From Diadema setosum (lineage: Eukaryota; Echinodermata; Echinoidea; Diadematoida; Diadematidae), in assembly GCA_033980235.1 (NCBI GenBank), contig CM067072.1:14807433-14871432 (forward strand): DNA of 64,000 nucleotides, given 5' to 3'. The position numbers were made by a program, and so were the translations under genes. Of this stretch, positions 13,019 to 26,689 are shown piece by piece (position 1 is the first letter of the stretch; each line of letters starts with the position of its first letter). The notes under the pieces were generated by a model that was not told the origin of the DNA, made no database searches, and worked only from the letters and a program-made list of their open reading frames with translations.

Positions 13019-14950
13019 TCAATGCAGAGCGGCGACAAATCGCAAAACGCTGTTTGATATAATGCTCTAAACATATCTCTCTTCACTTCTCTATTTCTTA
13101 AGTTTATCTTTCTCTAAATAGTGGAAGAGTCTGTGCAAAATGACAAACATGCCAGGAGATTATATACAATCATAATGCGTAGGAGGAAAAGAATGACTCT
13201 AATCTAATACTGGCGATAAAATGCTCTTATCTTGCAGGCAGATCACTTATAGCGGGGTATATGCTTTTACATGAATTTTTATTTTGGCTTGCTACGTTTT
13301 ATGGTCTTCCATCATAAATATCAACAGTGATAGACCTATGGGTGAACTTAACTGAATATGATATATTATACATGCATGGTGATATCGTCATTGTTTTTAA
13401 GAGTATAAAAACATACACCACTTTTAAGGACTTTCTCTAAGTTTCTATATCGCTCTTTAACCCATCCACATTTTCCCTTTAAGGACGCAATATCATTCAT
13501 GTCCACAAGTTGTTAGTGAGAATGAATACTCTATGAGGCAATATCACAGGAGCACAAATCCACAAGACATGATGAGGAAGACAGCACGCAAATGCAAATG
13601 GGAGGGCTGGGCTCCCGAGCAATAGATCGAGGTAGCAGGTATAAACCTCGCGGCCTGGCTTTTCGCTTGCGGGTTATATATTCGCAACATTTGGAACATG
13701 ATACATGTATTCCGTGGTGTGTGGATGACTCATCATTCATTTGTGTGTGATGAGTCCCAGTGAACATTGTTTAAAGGGGTGAGTGCCCCTCATTGCAGAA
13801 GGCTCTATGTTCAGTTTCCGATATCACATCATTTTGTACTTTGGAGCTAAGACTTCCTGCACTTGTTACTGCGTCATCCAAAGTTAATAAAAGCGTTAAT
13901 CTTCTTTTCTAGTAGAGAAGAGCCAATTTACGTCCCTGGGATAATTTTTTCCAGACTTTGCATTTAAACAACTACAAGCATATCGGTTATGCTGAATTTA
14001 TAAAATTTATAGTGATTGGGATTAAGAAAATAATTGTTTCAAAATTCATTAAAAAAATCACAATGATCAAGGATAATGACATATAGCAGCTTCACATCGG
14101 AATGTGCGATTTGGTGCTCAAGGAAGCAGAACAAAAGAAGAAAGTATATGAATAAATTCTACACAGGTGAACTTGATAAGACTTGACACGTTTCAAAAAT
14201 ACATTTGTATGCGAGCATATGTCAGCATCCCTGTTCAATGTATTATATATTTTTGGGTTTTTTCAGATTGTTGGTTTATCTGCTCATAGACCACAAAAAA
14301 TTCCACAAAAATCAAAACAATTCACACGACGTGAAACTATATAAATCTTTTGGAATAGCTCTTTAATCATGTCGTACAATCGGACAAATCAGAGCGATCG
14401 GATTGCCGTTCAGGCGTGAGCAGTGAGTTAACGGTGAGCACAAAGGATTGAGTCATGCGTGCAGGAGATCATGTAATTTCATTGGAGGAGAGAAATTTGC
14501 GCCTTTTATCAGTGTATTATGATGGAAGAACTTTCTCCCGTCATTCGGCCGCGCTTTTTTTTTTAATCTCTCTCTCTCCAGCACCTGAAGGGGTGATTCA
14601 ACCCAAATATAGTGCATTATCATGTTATCATGAGAAAGGAGAAATCCTGCCCAACCCTCTCTCTCCTTTTCTCCATTTTTCTTTCTCTCTCTCAATAGAG
14701 GCACACTGAAAGACAAACAGACAGACACACAGACACAGACACCCGCACACACAGAAACACACAGACACACTCGAACACACACTCACACACATGCAAAAGT
14801 TTTCGAGCTTTCACATCACCGTTGTTTGAAGAGCAAATACTCTTTATACTTAGGGACCTTCCGATTGCCGGGTGTTCGCTGCCATGGTTACGCCTTAATG
14901 CATTCAATCCACATTCATCACAACGTCATTGGAATAGGGATCGAGTGTCC
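13019..14950. other. Intergenic stretch, no gene recognised
   Basis: AT-rich. It holds an ACAC/CAGA-rich simple repeat at about 14700-14795 and nothing else I can name. Confidence 0.5.
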
Positions 14951-14956
14951 GGTGAG

Positions 14957-15039
14957 TAAAAAAAAAAAAAAACACCAGAAAACAAAACAAAACAAAACAA
15001 AGCCCCCCCCCCAAAAAAAAACAAAAACAAAAAAAAACC

Positions 15040-15074
<35 letters not shown>

Positions 15075-15215
15075 CAAAACAAAACAAAACAAAGCAAAAC
15101 AAAACAAAAAAACAACAAACAAAGAAATTAAACAAAACAAAACAAAAACACTCCCAAACAGCAAATACCACCCCCCCCAAAAAAAAAAAACAAGCAGTAA
15201 AGCAGAAAGAAAAAA
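14957..15215. repeat. (AAAAC)n-type simple repeat
   Basis: Adenine-rich tract of AAAAC/AAAACA units interrupted by three C8-9 runs. The Phe/Cys/Leu-rich reading frames on the other strand are repeat artefacts. Confidence 0.9.
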
Positions 15216-15603
15216 CAGAACCAAAACCTTGACAGAAAAGAAGTAATGATAACAGCGTTTATTTTCATATCTAAAACATGTAATATGTGCGGTTCAAATG
15301 AACAAATAAATAAACGAGGAACAATGCTCACATCGATCATCGCCCTGTCACTCTGTCGTACCAAAATACTAGAGTAAATAATAGGACTAACTTTCATAAG
15401 AGGTTAACGGTTGCTATCTCGATAAGAGATAGTTTACTTTGCGTGTGTGACGAGGAAATTCCTCGACAAAAATGATAATCATACACCTCATCAGAGAGCT
15501 GATGGATATAATGTTGTGCTTTAGTTTTAAAGGGAATACATGTTTCGTATAATAAGAATATATTATGTACCACCTTCACAGACCACCGAGCAGCGTTTGA
15601 GCA

Positions 15604-15700
<97 letters not shown>

Positions 15701-15782
15701 ATCGATCGATCAATTAATCAATCAATCAATCAATGATTAATTAATTAATTAATCAATCGATCGATCAATCAAATAATCAATC
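15604..15782. repeat. (ATCA)n tetranucleotide microsatellite
   Basis: About 40 units of AATC/ATCA with internal ATCG and ATTA variants near 15700-15770. Confidence 0.95.
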
Positions 15783-16366
15783 AAAGAAAAAAACAAATAA
15801 AATAAGGCAACACAATAGTGAATTTATATTGCAGGATTGAAATGCATGAATCTTTATCTTTTAGATGCCAAAGACAAACAACTTTGAAGTTTGTCATTTC
15901 CATGTACTATTTAGGCTATGTGGAAGATGACTACTTTGGCTTATGTGGACGATTATTTTTTTTTTCTTAAAACTGCAACTTTTTCCCAGCTTATTGCTCT
16001 CACGTGTGAAACTTCATACTGCCATTGGGTGGTATACGAAACAAAGTTTCACGTTAGCTAATCACGGAATTTCCATCTCACCTGCATTCACGAACGGGCA
16101 CACTAGCTACACTCCTCTCGCATTGATAGACCTTGGGTTTAATACACGACATATAGTAACATCAACAAATGTTAAGTGTAGAAGTGTAGTATAGAGTGTA
16201 GTAGCGTAGAAGTGTTGTAGTGTACTATTCCCGAGCGGGGAAAATATTGTTAATTGTTGATTAAAAAATAAAACAACTTGAACGAGTAGATAGCATACGT
16301 TATTACATTATACTATTTATGCATTCCTGAACCATCATGTACTGATGGTGTGCTTTATGCTCTGCC

Positions 16367-16501
16367 TTTCCAAGGACAATTTGGATCTGGAACCGCCTGC
16401 CTAGTCAAGTTGTACATGCCACCACCTTAACAACATTCAGAGAAGCTGCTCTCCCATGTATTACAACCTTGCAGCCTTCTTCTGGGTCACTCATCCTTTA
16501 A
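16367..16501 (+). pseudogene. LINE reverse-transcriptase C-terminal remnant
   Basis: The frame FPRTIWIWNRLPSQVVHATT, LTTFREAALPCITTLQPSSG, SLIL ends in TAA. The pattern (F-P-R-T-I..W-N-x-L-P..TL..F) is the signature end of CR1/jockey-type non-LTR ORF2 proteins. The polymerase core is missing upstream, so this is a 5'-truncated copy. Confidence 0.65.
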
Positions 16502-17779
16502 AAGGAGGATGCATTCAGAGTTTACTCGCACAGTGCACACTTTTATTGTAAATAGAGATCATCGCCATGGCACCTCCCAATGGCACACATGTGTAGTTTC
16601 ATCCCAGTATAGCTTCTTGGAGCTGCGAGAGGGATTACAGTATCAAGTATTGTGCCAACGAGAAAGAAAAACATAATTTGTTGCTGGTATGATCGACCTC
16701 AGGTTGACAATTGCCAGGTCACTGCCGTGTCCTTAGCCCATAAAGCATGATCATATCTACAGCTCCATATTTCCGTGCGCAGCATTACAGGGATAGAAAG
16801 AAAGAAAGAAAGAAAAAAAAATAGTCTGAGTTCCAGACTGTTTTGTGTTATTTTTGCTATTTAGTCAGCAATCTATTTGTGCTGTTTATTTAAGCGTTTA
16901 TATTCAATACATTATAGGATAGAAATTAGGTGCTCCATACTGACCGTGATTTCACGACACGCACTCAGCTTACAACGAAAGGTGAATGAGATGAAATGGC
17001 TTGCTTGTATTACCATTTATCAGAAAAGAAACTTGGAACAAGGAGACGATTCTTCTTTTTTTTTTTTGGGGGGGGGGGGGAGGGGTGTAAAGAGCGGAAC
17101 AGACAGTACGGAGGTGAATTCCATAATGTACCAACACATTATCTCGTTGTTCTCGAGTCTTCTATCTTTAGTCTGAATATCCAATTAAACGCTTCTCAAC
17201 TCATCCAGTGTATAACTTCAGAAACATGCATGATTTCAACGAAGTTAAAAAAGTCATTCTACTTTTGTCCCGTGCACGTGGATATGTATAACATCACATT
17301 AAAATGTTTGAATATGAGAAAGTTGTATATCCTATCCATCTATAAATCTATTGTTCGTCACAACAGAACGAAAACAGTGCATAAAAACACATTGCGTCAA
17401 CGCAATTGTATATGTGATATGGAAGAGACAATAACATTGAAGTCTCTCATAAAGATAATTTGGATTCCTTCCCTCTCCAAAAATAGGTAGGCCTGTATAC
17501 ATTCTCTATCATGTCTATCTGAAATTGTGTCATTGACATGATTAACAGAGAAACTAACAGAAAGCTACGACATTTAATTTAATTTAATTTAATTTAATTT
17601 CATTTCATTTCATGTAACAAGATCTTCATTTCGAAGAAACCTAAAAAAATCACTTGTTAAATGAAGTTTAGTGAAGAAAAGAATATTCAGTGTTTCGTTT
17701 AATGTACTTTTATAGGACAGTTACTTTAAAAGAGTAGACCTTACAATAAGCAGCTTAAATATACATGTAGCTATAATGG

Positions 17780-18149
17780 GAGAACCATTCTCGACTAGCA
17801 CTTGTGCTAACTTTTGGTTCCCCCTTTAACAACATTATTTTCTGTTTTTTTTTTTTTCAGAACCTTTGTCTATGCGTATTTCTACATTGTATTTCTACAT
17901 TACATACTTATTCATACTCTTTGCCTTTTCAGTGATAAATGTATCACAACGAAACTAAATCTATTATACCACATGTATTCTTATGTAAGATAAATATAAG
18001 TATGTAAAATATATGCCTGCATAGCTGTAAGAACCTTGTACAAAATCATTGTATTCTCATAAAAAATTCATGTTATTGTATCTTACTCTATGGAATTTCA
18101 TGTTATCATGTTATCATATTCACATGTATGTTGTTAATAAACTCAACTC

Positions 18150-18150
<1 letters not shown>
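17780..18150 (+). mobile_element. Possible LINE 3' untranslated end with CAACT tail
   Basis: The stretch ends GTTGTTAATAAACTCAACT plus further CAACT units and then a TA microsatellite. This is a common shape of non-LTR retrotransposon 3' ends in invertebrates. No coding remnant is visible. Confidence 0.35.
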
Positions 18151-18152
<2 letters not shown>

Positions 18153-18211
<59 letters not shown>

Positions 18212-18229
18212 TATATATATTATATATCT
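18153..18229. repeat. (TA)n microsatellite
   Basis: About 35 TA units with small AAT interruptions. Confidence 0.95.
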
Positions 18230-19255
18230 ACCTTGGACGAGTTGGATGGCAACCGCTCAGAAGAAAAAAATAAAACCCACAAACATCTGCATAGCCGTTT
18301 CATCAAACTTTGTTTATGAACATTTCAAAGAAAATAATGATAGATACTAAACGTGATTTCCTGCAGGATATCACATACTTGTTTATTCGCTAAACATTCA
18401 AAGACCCCATCGCCATTTGGATGCGGTTACTGTAAATAAAACGGTTGCCATAGATACACGTTCAGCTGAAGTCAAAACTTGTGTAAGGTCTTAATTTGGT
18501 CATGTTTATTGACAAGCAATCAGCTTTGGATCATTAAAACAATGCATAGTATACAAAATTGATACAAAACAAAATTCCATGAGAAGTCAACATTATACCA
18601 ACAGCCCACGCACAGGAAAAGAACCAAGTATTATTTTCCTGTACGGGTTTTTGGAATAAACATGTTTGTGTATGTGGGTGTGCGTGTGTGTGCTTGTGTG
18701 TGTCTATTCTTTTTGGTTTCTGTTACGGCGGTATACAGTCAGTCCGCAGCACGTATGCTAATGAGCCGATCCGGCAAGATTTATTCAGCACTCTCGTTGA
18801 CGATCTTTGCGTTCGAAAGGTGTCTCGTCGTGCGAGATTTTGCGAGACTTTGATAGGGCTATGGTTTTCACAGTGTAGCGACTTGTACATACATTCGTCA
18901 ATACTACCAGTCACGGTAAATTGTTCTCCAGACTTTGATCTTTATTTTCATACTAAATTTGCGTATAACATCGGATCTTATCATGACTATATAATCAGCT
19001 GAATTTGCGTAAATTTTACCTGCTTTTCACGGAAGATTTTGTTGTCTACAGTTCTTTTTTGGTTCCTGACCGGATTAAGAAACTGTTGTTTCTGATTTTG
19101 GCTTTTTCGTAGAGAGGAAACTTAGATGCTCGTCATATATTGGAGTCAAGGAGACGCAAGCATGATTTATACTAGTTTTTCCGTTTTGAAAAATCTGTAA
19201 AATTCACTCCTAAGCCGGAAGTATGCTCCACACAAAGTGTACAGTGGCGCGAAAG

Positions 19256-19396
19256 AGCTCTCTCATTGGACAGTGCTTGCATTCAGCGCTTGAACTACAC
19301 GCGTGCCAAGAAACCGCAAGTGGCATGAAACCGTTATGTAGCAGCGTAATGACGTAATGCAAGCGCTGAATGCAAGCGCTGTCCAATGAGAGAGCT
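19256..19396. repeat. Inverted repeat with 37-bp arms
   Basis: Arms 19256-19292 and 19360-19396 differ at one position (AGCTCTCTCATTGGACAG is shared). The spacer is 67 bp. The pair is flanked by direct copies of GGTTCCTGACCGGATTAAG at 19061 and 19456. Confidence 0.75.
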
Positions 19397-19479
19397 TACT
19401 CTTGAGATTGCACGGTTTCAAGCTGATTAGTACTGACATCTATGTATATTTTACTGGTTCCTGACCGGATTAAGCAACA

Positions 19480-21435
19480 AATTGTCAAGATATTTACATG
19501 GATACAAAGATTAGGAGATGGACTACTAAATAAAGCATTTTCATTGAGACGCAAGGTGAATTTGATATTTTTTGACGTCTTGAACGTGTACTGCACGAAT
19601 TACTTTTTTTCATCATTTTTCAAGCTCAAATCACGCTATGATATTTTTCATTTACAATAATTTGAGTAACATGTGATGATAGTTTACATATTTTCCTTGA
19701 ATTTGATACCAAATTTGTGAACATAAGGTGTATTTTTGTTGCCGAAAGCCCAAGGACAAAATCCCCTTACGCAGCTCATTACGTATGCAAGCCTATAGCG
19801 GGCTTGCATACGAGTTGAATAAATACGAGCGAATTATCGGGTGCTGCGGAGTGACTGTATAGAGTTTCGATACCGCATGCCTCAAAATTGAATCCGATAT
19901 TTTTTCGCAAAATATTGAGCGTTTGAAAACAATGACTTGCGCACCAAAATAAACAGGAATATAGCGGTTTATCATGTTTATCCACTTGACACATCTCAAC
20001 ATCATTGTGGTGACCTCTTACAACGGGGTTTGAATTCTCGTATGATGGTTCGTTCCGCTCTCTGAAAGCAGGGTATATTTTTGTTAGTGGTGATGCAGCA
20101 GAAGTGCAACGTTCTTGTCTGCTATGTGTTAGTTTGTGCGCGTGAATGAGTGTATAATAATATGTACAAATTTTCATGAAAACTACGATTGTTCCTATAT
20201 TGACACAAAAAGGTAAATGGAATGTTGTTATATATAGACGTTTGTATGAGTGTGCACGTGTGAGTTATAGGGACTGTGATGAATCTATTGTGTAGTCTCC
20301 ACTTGTCCCTTACTGTTTGCTGCGTATTATTTCAGGACTTCAGTGGGAAACAGTTTTCCATATGGAGCAAAATATATTTCAATCCATCAATAGTTACAAA
20401 GATAAATAAAAAATGAGTGACACACGAAATGGTAAGATCATCTAAAAGATCATTGATGGATAGATGACGAAAGAGACAAATCAATTCACTAACTATGAAG
20501 AAAATTAAAAGAAAGAACGAAAGAGATTATATAATGATAACATAAATCTATACGATATATTCACCGATACATATAACGCAAGCATGCATAAATACTATAA
20601 TAGGGGGCAATGATAGGCAATGATATAGTGATCATAAATGATATTGCCGAAATCTTCAGAGGTATATCTTGGGAAAAAATATCAGCCAAGCAATTCAAGT
20701 TCTATCCATGTGCTATAGTCTGACCATCAAGACACTTGGAAAGACATTGCGATATCAACCATACGTTCTTCGACTATCAGCCAATAAGAAGCAAGAATGC
20801 GGGAAGGGATATGATAATTATAGTCGATTAATATTATTGAGTAAAACATGATTGTTTCTTTGACATTGTTTGATGTTTTTGTGCATTGGCACATCAAATA
20901 AAGGAAGGTTTAGGCGAGTGATACGACTACATCGTGTCGAGTAAATTGTATAGTTTTTGATTTGCCGATTTCAATGACAAATAGTATATACCACTCCCTT
21001 TGTCTAATGTCATCTATACACAAAATATTTCACTTTATACATGGTGTGGAGTCGCGCCTAGAATTCTCGATATACAATGTAATGTACTGTTATTTAGGAT
21101 TGAGTGCACGACCGTAAATATTGATGATATTGTACTCGCAGTTCTGAAAACATTTTCCTACCAGTGACCAAAATGTATGAGTATGTATAAGTAAATGACG
21201 AGTATTTTCTCAAGACGCATGATAAAAAAAAATACAAAATCAAAAATAAAAAGCATTTACACGTAAGGAGCGTTTACCATTTTCGCTCTTTAATTTTCAT
21301 GGCATAGGCCTACTTAAAGGTGTCAATAATTGGAAGATATTTAAAGCTTCGTCTTACTGTGACTGAAATATGGCCAATGAGAGATAATATAAAAGGAAAT
21401 AAATAGATATGCATAGTATGATAATATCAACGCAA
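19480..21435. other. Intergenic stretch, no gene recognised
   Basis: AT-rich sequence with no repeat family or coding signal that I can support. Confidence 0.5.
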
Positions 21436-21439
21436 TATT

Positions 21440-22500
21440 ATTGCCTCATTGTATTTCAAAAGCAGAATTATATTGGCTGATGACACCCAGCTGTACACCT
21501 CATTCGATCCATCTGATCCTTTAAGTGAGGCCTCTACCAGACATAGACTTGAAGCATGTATTGATGATAGGGCTTGGATGATACGGAACAAACTCAAACT
21601 GAATGATGACAAAAGTAAATTTATGATAATTGCATCAAAACATCTGACTGCAAAGGTCCGTAGTCAATCATTACGAATTGGACGTGTCAATGTACAATCT
21701 GTATCAAACAGTAGGAATCTGGGAGTTTATTTTGACCCTGAAATGTCAATGGCCACACACATTACAAACACAATGTCGATCTGTATATTTGCAACTACGC
21801 AATAAAATCCTTATCAAACAAAATTGCAGCCTCTGTTATTCATTCGTATGTTTTGTCTCGTATTGATTATGGAAATGCATTATTGTTCAAGGCTTCATCT
21901 TACCAACTGGCCAAACTACAGCGTGCTCAGAACTCTGCTGCTCGGGTCCTCAGTGGAACATCTCGCTTCTCCAGCATTACCCCAGTTCTAAAAAAATCTT
22001 CACTGGCTACCAGTATCCAAGAGGATAGAGTTTAAAATTCTTCTTCATACATGGAAAGCAGTACATTCTTCAGCTCCAAAATATTTGCAAAACCTTGTTT
22101 CAGAATACGTCCCTGGCAGAAATCTCCGTTCATGTAATAGAAAACAATTAACAGTTAAAAGAACAATCTCGACTCTCGGAGAAAAAGCCTTTGTTTCTGC
22201 AGCCCCATCTCTCCGGAACGCTCTTCCACTGAGGATCCGATCAGCAGAGACCATTGAAACATTTAAAAAGCTTCTGAAATCACATTTGTTCGCATCTTGT
22301 TTTGATTGAATTTTTAACGAATTGTTCATTGGGGTATATTTTTATCTATCTTTTTCTCTTTTTCAACCTTCTTATGTACACGCTACGATATATGCTATTC
22401 TTTTTACAATTACGTCCCTCTGCGCCTCAGAATATAGGATACTAGATCGAAGGCGCATTACAAATGCTGTACTTATTATTATTATTATTATTATTATACA
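21440..22500 (+). pseudogene. L2/CR1-like LINE, 5'-truncated and frameshifted
   Basis: Begins inside the reverse transcriptase at the catalytic motif LADDTQLY (21474-21497) and continues SEASTRHRLEACIDDRAWMI, LKLNDDKSKFMIIASK, then SRIDYGNALLF (thumb) and APSLRNALPLRIRSAETIET near the C-terminus. These blocks lie in different frames (changes near 21780, 21850 and 22035-22085), so the copy is dead. The 3' end GAAGGCGCATTACAAATGCT runs into an (ATT)n tail at 22470-22497, typical of L2-type LINEs. Confidence 0.85.
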
Positions 22501-23166
22501 CAAATATAGCAATGATATTTATGACATCTTATAACAACTTCTACATTAGATAAAAGAAGAATTGGGATAACTCAAAAGTCCGAGGCATATTGGTGCATTA
22601 GGAAACGTTGTTAATTACAATCAAACATGGAAATGATATAGTCTCGAGTTATTTGTTACTTGCGAAGTAAACTTTAAAAACTCGTGTTTGCTCAATTTCT
22701 GTATCATGGTAATATGCGTGATTGGACCCTTTTGAACGACCAAAAAAAAAAAACCAAAAACCCCCCAAAACACCAAAAACAAACAAACAAACAAACAAAC
22801 AAAAACAAACAAACGAACAAAACAAAACAAAAACTGAGGGAGAAAAAAAGGTCGCAATGATCTAGCCCGTATGAATCCTACCATGCCTACAGCTGTGTAC
22901 GACTATGAACATTCATAATATATTGTTGATTTTCGTTGCCTCGACGGAAATAACCGTTAGCAACCGTTGTAGGATCAACAAACAAACTTAACAGAAATTG
23001 GTATAGATTTTACACAAATTTATCAGGCAGTATCTTGTGGAGTTGGAGGTGCATTACAGGTTGATGCCTCCACATCCGGCCAAATTGCTTGTTGGATTCT
23101 GTATTACATGACCCGCTGTCGGATTAGCTTCCGTGATCTATAAGCCTAACAACTGCCGAGGATGGC

Positions 23167-23593
23167 TTAAAGGGATAGTATACACTTGTAGTAACAATTG
23201 GTTGAGATGGGGATTCAGATTTTAACTTGTTGCGATATAATTAGAAACCACTTATATGGAATATTAAACAGCATGCAATTTCATGAGAAATTGAAAGTTT
23301 ATTTTCATTAAAAAAAAAAAACACGCTTTTGAATAGCTGAGATACTTAAAAATAAAGTGGTCCTAATAAAAGGTGGGATCCACCTTTACTAGGACCATTT
23401 GATATTACTTTGTTTTCGGAAATCTCAGCCATTTCCAATCCGATTTTCGTCATATAAACTTTTAATTCCTCTTAGAATTGCACACACTTTAATATATCAC
23501 ATAGGAACCTACGGTAAGTGGTTTCTAATTATCTCGCCAAAAGTTTGTGAAACCAAAATCCTCAACGCAACCAAAACTACATTATTCCTTTAA
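23167..23593. mobile_element. TTAA-flanked MITE, family B (copy 1)
   Basis: Starts TTAAAGGGATAGTATACA and ends TATTCCTTTAA. The two halves are inverted copies: GGTCCTAATAAAAGGTGGGA in the middle pairs with TCCACCTTTACTAGGACC. No ORF. Related copies lie at 24180, 30607 and 31120. Confidence 0.75.
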
Positions 23594-24179
23594 AATGATT
23601 ACCTTCAAAAAGAGAAGCCACAATAGAGGAAGTCGCGAGAGGAATTGCGTCAGAAAATGGGTTTTAAGACGGAAGAGCAAGATTATACACCCCTGGCATG
23701 TCCCGCACGCTATACCTGTAATATACTGGGTACCCTGTTCTGTTTCACAGAGCTCCATACTTCCGGCTAAATTAGTCCTCTTGAGAGATATACACACATA
23801 CACGCTGAATTATGGTTGTGTAACCCTGTGTTACCGGTTGATAATGACCTCGGTCAACCAAAAATATAAAAGATTAGGTGATTGATTGAGGCCTTCTTGT
23901 AAGAAAAAAAAAGAAAGAAAAGAAAATAGTATCCTTGTCACAAAGTCAAATCTTGGTGACTTTATGATGTCTGTTCTTTTTTTTTTTTTCATGTGATGTG
24001 CAGGAGTAAGGTCGGGTGTGCGCACACTGCGTGTATGTACATGCATGTTTGTGTGTGTGCGCGCGCATTTGTGTCTGTGTGTATGTCAGTGTATGTGTGC
24101 GTCTGTGAAAGGGAGAGTGAGAAAAAATGAGCCCAGAAAGAAAGAAAGAAAAAACAAAACAAAACAAAAAGTCATGAGT

Positions 24180-24732
24180 TTAAAGGGACTGTACAGTACT
24201 GGGGGTGTTTCATGAATGCTTGTCAGTGCCGACAACTCTCAGCACCGACCAATTTCAGCAAAATCCTTGGTTTTGATTGGCTGACAGGCTCTGGTCACTG
24301 ACTGTTACTATGGTGATTTAAGTTGTCAGCGCTGACAAATGTTGATGAAACACCTCCCTGGTTAGGATGGGGAGTCATGTTTTGAGCATTCCTAAGTGAG
24401 ATAATGAGAAACCTTTTATGAAATATGAAAGAGCATGTAATTTTACGAAGGATTCAACGTTTATTTGATGAAAATTGGTTTTCAAATGGCTGAGATATCA
24501 ACAACAAAAAAGTGATAATAATAAAAGGCGACAGGCCACGCCTTTTATTAGGATCTCTTTGTTTCATTTTTTTTTTTGGGGGGATATCTCAGCCATTTCA
24601 AAACCTATTTTAATCAAATAAACTTTTGATACCCCTTAGATTGCATGTTCTTTGACATCTCATAGAGTGGTTTCTGAATATCTCGCAAGACATTAAAAGC
24701 TAAATCCTCACCTCGACCAGAACTGTACACAC
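24180..24732. mobile_element. TTAA-type MITE, family B (copy 2, interrupted, 3' end degraded)
   Basis: Starts TTTAAAGGGACTGTACAGT. It is split by a nested element at 24203-24357 and resumes with GGTTAGGATGGGG. The terminal CCCTTTAA is not found at the right end. Confidence 0.7.
24203..24357. mobile_element. Nested MITE inside family B copy
   Basis: Inverted ends GGGTGTTTCATGAATGCTTG and GGAGGTGTTTCATCAACATT continue into TGTCAG..GACAACT on both sides. CTGG flanks both ends (24199-24202 and 24358-24361) as a candidate target duplication. Confidence 0.7.
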
Positions 24733-25618
24733 ATGTATCACGCCAACTCAGACACCCACATGAGGGGACCCCTCTATTCTTTTTTTTTTTTTTTTGGTCA
24801 TCAATAATATTTGAGACTACAATCAACAATAACGAATCCCATCTTGATTATGGTATCCTCCCCCTTATTTTTTTTATTTCTATTTTTTTATTCATTATTA
24901 TTTTTTATCTTATTTATTTATTTTATTATTATTTTTTTTTTTTTGCAGTGGCATCTGCATTCAAAGCAAAGATCGTTAATGCCTGCAATGGATTTCTTGA
25001 ATCGGGATTTTTTCCTTCTTCTTCTCACTCCTTACACTTTTCACTACCGTAGGAAGATGTTGTCAGGAACACGTTAGACTTGCTACACATCATTGTAAAT
25101 GCATATAAAACTGGTATATCTGAATAAGGTGGGATATTGGTCGATGAATGCATAAAGTATTTCCACTGCTTCTGGCACAATAGACCAGTCTAAAAACATA
25201 TTCAACACACATGCAATTCTCTTTGATAATTGTCGCTCCTACAACCACAGAAGCATGCTTGAGGTATACGTATATTATCTGTATACATTGTGTATGTAAC
25301 AAACTGGAATACATGCGTTCTAAAGTGCGTTTGATACGAACAGGAACATGACTTCAATTAAATATTCCTGGGTCCTCGTTACTAGTATATATTTATGAGA
25401 TTATATTATATACCCAAAATATCTATGACAAAGTCCATGTGACGGATATGGAAATTGAGCAAACAGGGCACAGACAATGAATTATGCATACAAATAATTG
25501 TGTGCAAATATATTGGGACGAAGAAAAATATAAAACAAAACAAAAAACAAAACAACGACCCAACAGTACACCCAAACCAGCACAACGACGACTACTACAC
25601 CAGTAATACCACCATCTT

Positions 25619-25780
25619 CAGTGGCGGATCCAGAGGGGGCGCAGAAGGCGCACGCTCCCCTTTATTTATCGTTAAAAACAAAAGAAATAAAAAGAAGAAA
25701 ATGAAATGAAACCCAGAAATGGCAAAAGAAATATTAGTTGCGCCCCCCCCCCCTTTACAGAATTCCTGGATCCGCCCCTG
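25619..25780. mobile_element. hAT-like MITE
   Basis: Ends CAGTGGCGGATCCAGAGGG and, inverted, CAGGGGCGGATCCAGGAAT. This CAGNGGCGGATCCAG end is common to hAT MITEs in many animals. ATCTT flanks both sides. A run of 12 C lies near the right end. Confidence 0.75.
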
Positions 25781-26689
25781 ATCTTAATAACTACATCCTA
25801 CAACTACTGTACAACAAAAACTACTACTTCTACTACCACTTTGCATTGTACTTCTGCTTTTACTATAAACCGTTCAGAGCCCCCTGCTACTTGTACTACC
25901 ACCAGCATTACTGCTACTAACTCCTCCTTAATTATTGCTATTACACTTCTACATCTACAGACTGGGAAACAAACTGAATTCACTAAATTTGAAATGGAAT
26001 GATAAGACTGTAACAAATACTTGGTTTCCCAGTCCAAATAAGCTTCGCATTTTCCTGGCGCCAAATCTCGGTTTAATTGTTTTGTTTGTCATGTTTTCTA
26101 CTGTTCATTAGGCTGCTCTGTCTGTAAAGGGAATAATATTGTCACATGGTTGGTCAAGCTCTGTACTATGAATGACGCTAACGAACCACGATCCTTATGA
26201 GAACACCTAGAAGATAATGCGTGATTATCACTCCCCGCTGGAATGTGACAGATAGCTCTGTTTGCGTAACGGTCCATGGCGTAACCAAGCGTGTAAATTA
26301 CCGGTCAGATCACCTTATATGACCCTATCATTAGCATAAACATGTGAACATACATCGTCGAGAAACATGTACACAATCATGTAGGCCTCCTGTATATACC
26401 TATCATCCATTACACAAAAAAGGGGGTATTGAATGGGTATGTGGCATTGCACAGGGAACTGCAATTTGCAGCGCTGTTACTAGACAGCGTGTGTAGTGGC
26501 TTCCGTCTGTAAAGCTTCCCGTACATCAGAAATTACAAAGGTCCTTTCACCTCATGAATCTCTTTTGGAGGACATAATCTCGGAATAACATTGTTGACGT
26601 AAGAAACGAGGCCGCTGTATGCAAAACATGGTCCACATAATGCCAGATAATTTGAATAATAATGAGCAAAGTGGAACGGACACGGAAGA

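Noticed and set aside
14918..15224. Phe/Cys/Leu-rich ORFs on the minus strand resembling membrane proteins
   Set aside because: They are the (AAAAC)n repeat in reverse; all three frames look alike.
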